DNA of 10,654 nt from an uncultured Clostridia bacterium (lineage in GTDB: Bacteria; Bacillota; Clostridia; TANB77; CAG-508), in contig CAKPDZ010000047.1 in the NCBI GenBank assembly GCA_934149155.1, positions 1 through 10,654 on the forward strand. The letters run 5' to 3'. The translations under genes were made by a program, and so were the position numbers. Below, one piece after another: positions 6,284-10,654 of the stretch. Positions within the stretch are counted from its first letter, which is position 1. Each line of letters begins with the position of its first letter. The notes beneath the pieces are model-generated. The model made no database searches. It worked only from the letters and a program-made list of their open reading frames with translations, and was not told where the DNA came from.

Positions 6284-8107
6284 ATGAATAATCAAAAAAT
6301 AAGAAATATTGCAATAATTGCACACGTAGACCATGGAAAAACAACATTAGTAGATGCTTTGTTAAGACAAAGCCATGTATTTAGAGAAAATGAACAAGTA
6401 GCAGAAAGAGTAATGGACTCTAATGATCAAGAAAAAGAAAGAGGAATAACAATACTTGCTAAAAATACAGCAGTAATGTTTAATGGAGTAAAAATCAACA
6501 TAGTTGATACACCTGGACATGCTGATTTTGGTGGAGAAGTAGAAAGAGTATTAAAAACAGTTGATGGAGTACTTTTGTTAGTTGACGCATTTGAAGGTGC
6601 GATGCCTCAAACAAGAGAAGTATTAAAAAAATCATTAGCAATGAATTTACAACCAATCGTAGTAATAAACAAAATTGATAGACCTGGAGCAGAACCACAA
6701 AAAGTATTAGACCAAGTAATGGAACTATTTATAGAATTAGATGCAAATGATGATCAACTTGATTTTCCAGTTGTATATGCATCAGCTAAAAATGGTACAG
6801 CTAAATTAAATTTAGAAGATCCAGATGGAGATTTAACATGTTTATTTGAAACAATAATAAATACAATAAAAGCACCAGATTGTGATGAAGAAGGACCAGC
6901 TCAAATGTTAGTTTCTAATATAGATTATGATGATTATGTAGGAAGAATCGCTGTAGGAAGATTAGAAAGAGGAACAATAAAAGTTGGAATGCCTGTAAGT
7001 ATATGCGAAAAAGATGATAAAATATCACAAGGAAGAATAGCAAAAGTTTATACACATATGGGATTAAAGAAAGTTGAAGTTGATGAAGTATCAGCAGGAG
7101 ATATTATAGAAGTTTCTGGTATGCCAAACATTCATATAGGTGATACAATCTGTGACTTCAATAATCCAGAAAAAATACCATTTGTAGATATTGATGAACC
7201 AACAGTATCTATGACATTTAGCGTAAACAATGGACCATTTGCAGGAAGAGAAGGACAATTTATCACATCAAGACATTTAAGAGATAGATTATTTAAAGAA
7301 TTAGACAGAAATGTAAGTTTAAGAGTAGAAGAAACAGCATCACCTGATTCATTTGTAGTATCAGGAAGAGGAGAATTACATTTATCAGTATTAATTGAAA
7401 CAATGAGAAGAGAAGGTTATGAACTTTTAGTTTCAAGACCAAAAGTAATAATAAAAGAAATTGATGGTGTAAAATGTGAACCAATTGAAAGATTAGTTGT
7501 AAATATTCCAGATGATTCAGTTGGAACAGTAATTGAAAAATTAGGTAGAAGAAAAGGTGAAATGGTTAACATGGAACCAGCAGAAGTAGGACATACAAAA
7601 ATAGAATTCAAGATTCCAGCAAGAGGATTAATTGGATATAGAACAGAATTCCTTACAGATACAAAAGGTGAAGGAATAATGAATAGTATATTTGATTCTT
7701 ATGAACCATTCAAAGGTGAAGTTGTTGCACGTGTTAGAGGAACAATTGTAGCATTTGAAAATGGAACATCAATAACATATGGATTATACAATGCTCAAGA
7801 CAAAGGTGAATTATTCATCGGTCCTGGTGTTGATGTATATGAAGGAATGATTGTTGGATTAAATTCAAGAAGTGAAGATTTAGCTATAAATGTATGTAAA
7901 GAAAAACATTTAACAAATACTAGAGCTTCTGGTTCTGATGATGCATTAAGATTAGTACCACCAATCCAAATGTCACTTGAAAAAGCTATTGAATTTATTC
8001 AAGATGATGAACTTGTTGAAGTTACACCAAAATCAATTAGATTAAGAAAGAAAATATTAGACAATAAAGAAAGAGAAAGAGTAGCAAGAAGCGCTAATAA
8101 AGCATAA
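6284..8107 (+). CDS. typA: Ribosome-associated translational GTPase TypA/BipA
   Basis: This 607-aa protein has normal length for the family. TypA binds the ribosome in the EF-G site and helps 50S subunit assembly and growth under stress, especially in the cold. The GTPase motifs are intact: G1 AHVDHGKT (13-20), G2 RGIT (53-56), G3 DTPGH (75-79), G4 NKID (129-132) and G5 SAK (167-169). Domain 2, the EF-G-like domains and the TypA-specific C-terminal domain follow, with recognisable blocks such as SGRGELHLSVLIETMRREG, ARGLIGYRTEFLTDTKG and the near-terminal TPKSIRLRKKIL. AAAGGGAG lies upstream of the ATG. It is the last gene of the run before a hairpin terminator. Nothing in it looks damaged. 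Confidence 0.97.
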   Translation: MNNQKIRNIAIIAHVDHGKTTLVDALLRQSHVFRENEQVAERVMDSNDQEKERGITILAKNTAVMFNGVKINIVDTPGHADFGGEVERVLKTVDGVLLLVDAFEGAMPQTREVLKKSLAMNLQPIVVINKIDRPGAEPQKVLDQVMELFIELDANDDQLDFPVVYASAKNGTAKLNLEDPDGDLTCLFETIINTIKAPDCDEEGPAQMLVSNIDYDDYVGRIAVGRLERGTIKVGMPVSICEKDDKISQGRIAKVYTHMGLKKVEVDEVSAGDIIEVSGMPNIHIGDTICDFNNPEKIPFVDIDEPTVSMTFSVNNGPFAGREGQFITSRHLRDRLFKELDRNVSLRVEETASPDSFVVSGRGELHLSVLIETMRREGYELLVSRPKVIIKEIDGVKCEPIERLVVNIPDDSVGTVIEKLGRRKGEMVNMEPAEVGHTKIEFKIPARGLIGYRTEFLTDTKGEGIMNSIFDSYEPFKGEVVARVRGTIVAFENGTSITYGLYNAQDKGELFIGPGVDVYEGMIVGLNSRSEDLAINVCKEKHLTNTRASGSDDALRLVPPIQMSLEKAIEFIQDDELVEVTPKSIRLRKKILDNKERERVARSANKA

Positions 8108-8127
8108 TTATAATATGATATGATATA

Positions 8128-8172
8128 GAGGTGGTTACATATATAATATATGAGAACCGCCACTTTAATTTT
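8128..8172 (+). terminator. Hairpin terminator after typA
   Basis: GAGGTGGTT (8128-8136) pairs with AACCGCCAC (8155-8163) with one A-A mismatch and one G-U pair. Inside it CATATA (8138-8143) pairs with TATATG (8147-8152). The hairpin is followed by TTTAATTTT. The methyltransferase gene starts 37 bases further on and I see no clear promoter between, so some read-through is likely. Confidence 0.65.
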
Positions 8173-8208
8173 GAATTAAATTGTGTTTTGTAGGAGGGAT
8201 AATTTAAA

Positions 8209-8796
8209 ATGAATAAGGAAGAATTGCAAAAAATAAAAGAAAAAGCATTAGAAGAACATATTCCAATAATTATGGATGATACATTAGAAGTAGTAGATAA
8301 AATACTAAAAGAAGTAAAACCTACAAAGATATTAGAGATAGGAACAGCAGTAGGATATTCTGCAATGTGCTTTTCAGAATATTTACAAGAAGGTGGAAGA
8401 ATAGACACAATAGAAAGAGATGAAGAAAGAATTGCTGAAGCAAAAATAAATATAAAAAATGTTGGTGTTGAAGACAAAATAAAAATATATGAAGGAGATG
8501 CAGTTGAAATTTTACCAACATTAGATGAAAAATATGATGTAGTATTTATAGATGCTGCAAAAGGAAAATATCCATTTTTCTTAAAAGAATCTTTAAGAAT
8601 GATTAAACCAACAGGAGTGATTTTAGCTGATAATATTTTATACAAAGGTTATGTTATGAGTGATTATAATAAACATAAGCAACGTACTGCTGTTAGGAAT
8701 TTACGTGAATATATAAAAGAGGTTACTGAAAACCCAAATATTGAAACTAAAATTTTAGAAGTTGGAGATGGACTAGCAGTAAGTAAAATAATATAA
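8209..8796 (+). CDS. SAM-dependent O-methyltransferase, TrmR/YrrM-like
   Basis: This 195-aa Rossmann-fold methyltransferase belongs to the cation-dependent O-methyltransferase family (family 3). Visible elements are the SAM-binding loop EIGTAVGYSA (43-52), the acidic residue after strand 2 (Glu69 in IDTIERDEER), GDAVEIL (96-102), FIDAAKGKY (113-121) with metal-binding Asp115, and LADNILYKGYV (139-149) with Asp141 and Asn142 completing the metal site. The end EVGDGLAVSKI matches the family terminus. The DN-[IV]-L-[YF]-x-G pattern and size fit Bacillus YrrM/TrmR, which methylates 5-hydroxyuridine at the tRNA wobble position to 5-methoxyuridine; a small-molecule substrate is the alternative. GGAGGG precedes the ATG by about ten bases. 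Its place after typA would suit a translation-related role. Confidence 0.88.
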   Translation: MNKEELQKIKEKALEEHIPIIMDDTLEVVDKILKEVKPTKILEIGTAVGYSAMCFSEYLQEGGRIDTIERDEERIAEAKINIKNVGVEDKIKIYEGDAVEILPTLDEKYDVVFIDAAKGKYPFFLKESLRMIKPTGVILADNILYKGYVMSDYNKHKQRTAVRNLREYIKEVTENPNIETKILEVGDGLAVSKII

Positions 8797-8836
8797 AAAA
8801 TGAACCCACCTGAGAAATGACTCAGGTGGGTTTGTC
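8795..8836. terminator. Bidirectional terminator between convergent genes
   Basis: A perfect 12-bp stem (8803-8814 with 8821-8832, arm AACCCACCTGAG) encloses a six-base loop. On the plus strand it ends in TTTG. On the minus strand it is followed by a six-T run (complement of 8795-8800). It therefore stops the methyltransferase transcript and, more strongly, the convergent minus-strand transcript. Confidence 0.9.
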
Positions 8837-8848
8837 AATGAACTATTA

Positions 8849-9760
8849 TTAATTAAAAGTTTTGTTTTTCTCTGTTACATACAGAGGAGTTATAAGCCCT
8901 GAATAATCAGCAGAAAATTGAGGATAATATCCTGCAATGTGAACTTTGCTTTCATCAAAAGCAAATACTTCGTCCCAGCGTTCATTACGCTTTTTCTTAT
9001 ACTTTTCATGATTTGCAGGTTCATAATTTGCTTGAGATATGGTAGTAACCTGTATTTCAGAAAAAATCTTTCTCGTTGGAGTCTCCTTAGAAATTACTTC
9101 ATAAGAGCTATGGAATGCTTGATATCCATGATTTTTCGGATTAGCAATGTAATCTTTTCCTAAAAGAGCCAGACCAGGGATAATAACTTCTTCAATAGGA
9201 AGTAAAATATTGGGATGTTCTTTCTGGGAAAAATTGCTTTTGGTTACCAGTTTGTCTGGAGTAGCCAGATTAACTGATAAAGGAAAATTTTTTTTAGTAT
9301 TAAGAGATGAAAAATGTTTCATTGTTTCTGAAACAATTTTGTATTCATACTCTAATGTTTTTTGATTTTCCTCTGCTAAAAGTATGATTTTTGATGCTAT
9401 TAAATCTCGAATTTCAGGTGACCGACCTTCATCAAAAATTCTTTCACAACGTTTATAAATTTCACTTAATGCGCTTTTGAAACGTTGTGAAGAACAGAAG
9501 TTAAGATTAGGGTATTTACTTGAGATAAGATTATAGCATTCACTACTAATCAATGCTTGCATTTGCATATACACATTGTCTGCTTTACGAATTTGAGCAG
9601 ATTCATATAATTGAGATCCTAATTGCAAAATTAGAAAATCATCTGAATCGAAGTTTTCAGAAATTTTTTTGCTAAAGATTTCTAAAAATTCAGGAACTGT
9701 ATTAGCAGTATAAATTGCTTCCCGGAAAATATTTCCTAGTAATTGTTCTTTATCTGTCAC
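8849..9760 (-). CDS. Divergent RelA/SpoT-type nucleotidyltransferase, no HD domain
   Basis: This 303-aa protein starts at GTG 9760; AAAGGAG lies six bases before it and no nearby ATG is better placed. It carries most of the (p)ppGpp synthetase signature: RFKSALSEIYKR (93-104), like the ATP-binding R-x-K...S-I-x-x-K element with one residue inserted; RDLIASKIIL (118-127), matching the D-L-[LI]-A-x-R metal-site motif with Lys for Arg; KDYIANPKNHGYQAFH (202-217), the D-Y-I-x-x-P-K-x-x-G-Y-x-x-x-H guanine-stacking motif with Tyr213; FSEIQVTT (233-240), with the catalytic-type Glu235; and NHEKYK (250-255). The Asp119-Tyr213 distance is about 94 residues, roughly twice that in Rel enzymes, so a segment is inserted. 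No HD hydrolase, TGS or ACT domain is present. It may be a small alarmone synthetase, a toxSAS-like toxin or a relative with another pyrophosphate acceptor. Arg codons CGT, CGA and CGG differ from the AGA-dominated neighbours. Confidence 0.75.
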   Translation of the reverse strand: MTDKEQLLGNIFREAIYTANTVPEFLEIFSKKISENFDSDDFLILQLGSQLYESAQIRKADNVYMQMQALISSECYNLISSKYPNLNFCSSQRFKSALSEIYKRCERIFDEGRSPEIRDLIASKIILLAEENQKTLEYEYKIVSETMKHFSSLNTKKNFPLSVNLATPDKLVTKSNFSQKEHPNILLPIEEVIIPGLALLGKDYIANPKNHGYQAFHSSYEVISKETPTRKIFSEIQVTTISQANYEPANHEKYKKKRNERWDEVFAFDESKVHIAGYYPQFSADYSGLITPLYVTEKNKTFN

Positions 9761-9805
9761 TTTTTTCTCCTTTCAGTGCATCGACAAACAAAAAGTTACA
9801 TAAAT

Positions 9806-9834
9806 ATTATAACATAAGATATACAATAAAGCAA
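9806..9834 (-). promoter_or_regulatory. Extended -10 promoter for the RelA/SpoT-like gene
   Basis: Read on the minus strand, TTGCTT (complement of 9829-9834) and TATAAT (complement of 9806-9811) are 17 bases apart, with TG one base before the -10 hexamer. The predicted transcript starts near 9800, about 40 bases before the GTG. Confidence 0.7.
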
Positions 9835-9848
9835 ATCATTTGCATTAT
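9826..9848. promoter_or_regulatory. Palindrome covering both -35 boxes, candidate operator
   Basis: GCAAATCATTTGC (9831-9843) is a perfect 6+1+6 dyad, extended after one mismatch by ATAA/TTAT to 9826-9848, so 10 of 11 position pairs are complementary. It covers the -35 box of the minus-strand promoter (9829-9834) and that of the plus-strand promoter (9840-9845). A dimeric regulator bound here would block both. Confidence 0.6.
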
Positions 9849-9868
9849 ATAACATAATATGGTATAAT
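9840..9868 (+). promoter_or_regulatory. Extended -10 promoter for the 173-aa orphan gene
   Basis: TTGCAT (9840-9845) and a perfect TATAAT (9863-9868) are 17 bases apart, with TG directly placed for an extended -10 (TGGTATAAT). Transcription would begin near 9875, which makes the upstream in-frame ATG at 9875 an unlikely start. Confidence 0.75.
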
Positions 9869-9903
9869 TTTATTATGTGGCTAAGTGTCATTAATAAACA
9901 ATT

Positions 9904-9910
9904 AGGAGGA
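9904..9910 (+). promoter_or_regulatory. Ribosome binding site fixing the start at 9917
   Basis: AGGAGGA lies six bases before ATG 9917. The frame is open back to ATG 9875, but that codon sits at the predicted transcription start and has no Shine-Dalgarno sequence, so the shorter protein is preferred. Confidence 0.85.
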
Positions 9911-9916
9911 ATTACT

Positions 9917-10438
9917 ATGGAGAAGATGGACAAAATGATGACATCAGAACTTATCTTTCGGGCAATGAAAGTAAGTAAAGATGCTTCGGAGAAAAGGGAG
10001 TTTTTTGAAGAGTATGAAAGGAGACTTAAATCTTTACAGATGACAGATGAACAAATTAGGAGGTTTATGGAATCTGATCAGATTATCATTTATGCGGGTG
10101 GTTGCTATATAAAACCAGATGAGTTATTGGTTAGGCAGCCATTGATAAAAAGCAATAACTTACTTGTGATGAAAAATTGCACTTTCTCGGAACTCGTGTA
10201 TCTTGGCAATGAAGCAAGCTCCATATATATAAATGGAGGTAGTGATTTGAATGATGAAGAAAGAATTCTTGTTAGACAGAATTCAGATTATTTTGGAATT
10301 AGCAAATCGGCAAGGGAAATACATAAGAGAATGCAAAATCTTGGATTAAATGATAGTCAAGAAAAAGCATTTATATGTAATGAAACCAAAATGATAGACA
10401 GAGTTAAGAAACATCATTTTTGGAAAGCTGCATGGTAA
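9917..10438 (+). CDS. Hypothetical protein, 173 aa, divergent partner gene
   Basis: I do not recognise this family. The protein appears soluble: no signal peptide or membrane segment. Residues 1-50 are charged and helical (SEKREFFEEYERRLKSLQMTDEQ could end in a turn), followed by a more beta-like middle (about 55-105) with IIIYAGGCYIK, NNLLVMKNCTF and SIYINGG. A basic, helical C terminus with two histidines follows, ending HHFWKAAW. Three cysteines (in GGCY, KNCT and ICNE) are not arranged as a clear metal site. It has no recognisable helix-turn-helix, although the C-terminal helices are basic. It is transcribed divergently from the RelA/SpoT-like gene across a shared palindrome and ends in its own strong terminator, so the two genes probably form one module. 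Codons such as CGG, ATC, CTC and GGC are more frequent than in neighbours, suggesting acquisition. It could be an antitoxin, regulator or effector; nothing decides. Confidence 0.75.
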   Translation: MEKMDKMMTSELIFRAMKVSKDASEKREFFEEYERRLKSLQMTDEQIRRFMESDQIIIYAGGCYIKPDELLVRQPLIKSNNLLVMKNCTFSELVYLGNEASSIYINGGSDLNDEERILVRQNSDYFGISKSAREIHKRMQNLGLNDSQEKAFICNETKMIDRVKKHHFWKAAW

Positions 10439-10443
10439 AAAGC

Positions 10444-10490
10444 AAACAGCATATCTACTTTCAATTGAAGGTAGATATGTTGTTTTTTCA
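10444..10490 (+). terminator. Strong intrinsic terminator after the orphan gene
   Basis: Bases 10444-10461 pair with 10468-10485 in an 18-bp stem containing two G-U pairs, with loop CAATTG, and the right arm runs into a T-tract (GTTTTTTC). It starts five bases after the stop codon and isolates the gene from the tRNA downstream. Confidence 0.88.
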
Positions 10491-10530
10491 TTATTATTTT
10501 TAAGATTTTATAATTTATTTATAAAAATTA

Positions 10531-10559
10531 TTGACAATGCTTTTTTTATATGGTATTAT
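10531..10559 (+). promoter_or_regulatory. Strong promoter for the tRNA gene
   Basis: A perfect TTGACA (10531-10536) and TATTAT (10554-10559) are spaced by 17 bases, with TG for an extended -10 (TGGTATTAT). Transcription would begin near 10566, about 14 bases before the mature tRNA 5' end. The near-consensus strength fits a stable RNA promoter. Confidence 0.85.
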
Positions 10560-10579
10560 ATTTATTGTCAGTTAAAGAT

Positions 10580-10654
10580 GCGGATGTGGCGGAACTGGCA
10601 GACGCGCTGGTCTTAGGAACCAGTGTCAACGACGTGGAGGTTCAAGTCCTCTCA
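10580..10654 (+). tRNA. tRNA-Leu(UAG), 3' end cut by the window
   Basis: The acceptor 5' strand GCGGATG (10580-10586) is followed by a leucine-type D arm (GGCGGAACTGGCAGACGC). The anticodon stem-loop CTGGT-CTTAGGA-ACCAG gives anticodon TAG, reading CUA codons. A long class II variable arm follows (TGTCAACGACGTG), then the T arm GGAGG-TTCAAGT-CCTCT. The window stops after the first two bases (CA) of the 3' acceptor strand, so about five pairing bases and the discriminator/CCA end are missing. The gene may start a tRNA cluster to the right. Confidence 0.95.

Noticed and set aside
8094..8645. 183-aa minus-strand reading frame opposite the methyltransferase
   Set aside because: Antisense shadow of a conserved gene, crossing the typA terminator hairpin, with no family resemblance.
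9875..9916. Upstream ATG 9875 as start of the orphan gene
   Set aside because: It coincides with the predicted transcription start, lacks a Shine-Dalgarno sequence, and the AGGAGGA before ATG 9917 would be inside the coding region.
10580..10654. Integration of the 8797-10490 module at the tRNA-Leu gene (att site)
   Set aside because: tRNA genes are common insertion sites, but no integrase and no repeated copy of the tRNA 3' end is seen, and the tRNA 3' end lies outside the window, so it cannot be supported.

Overview
The window comes from a low-GC Gram-positive bacterium of the Clostridia/Firmicutes type, probably a gut-associated lineage. The evidence is very AT-rich DNA, strong AGGAGG-type ribosome binding sites, codon use dominated by AGA (Arg), ATA (Ile) and GGA (Gly), and genes typical of this group (TypA, PlsC, Asp23-like domain, TrmR-like methyltransferase). 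I cannot name a species from sequence alone.

Layout. (1) 1-50: two copies of an 18-bp repeat at the left edge. (2) 77-3091: a tight three-gene unit encoding a membrane-anchored extracytoplasmic protein of unknown function, a BcrA-type ABC ATPase and an ABC-2 permease with an unusually large extracytoplasmic insertion. (3) 3092-3498: a non-coding stretch with a MITE-like or structured palindromic element and a good sigma-A promoter. (4) 3499-8107: a run of four co-directional genes: a processive family 2 glycosyltransferase, a P-loop/Asp23-like fusion protein, a PlsC-type acyltransferase and the translational GTPase TypA/BipA. They look like a cell-envelope and ribosome housekeeping operon, with one internal hairpin after the glycosyltransferase. 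(5) 8209-8796: a TrmR/YrrM-like O-methyltransferase, placed after a hairpin terminator and ending at a strong terminator shared with the convergent next gene. (6) 8797-10490: a small insert-like module of different codon use, consisting of two divergent genes. The minus-strand gene encodes a divergent RelA/SpoT-type nucleotidyltransferase with no HD hydrolase domain. The plus-strand gene encodes a 173-aa protein I do not recognise. Their back-to-back extended -10 promoters meet at a near-perfect palindrome that covers both -35 boxes. (7) 10531-10654: a strong promoter and a tRNA-Leu(UAG) cut by the window end.

The most interesting region is (6). A solitary alarmone-synthetase-like protein with most canonical synthetase motifs, an extra segment of roughly 50 residues inside the domain, and a co-regulated orphan partner could be a toxSAS-like toxin/antitoxin or defence module, or a stress-signalling pair. 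This function is inference; the motifs, promoters and palindrome are visible in the sequence.
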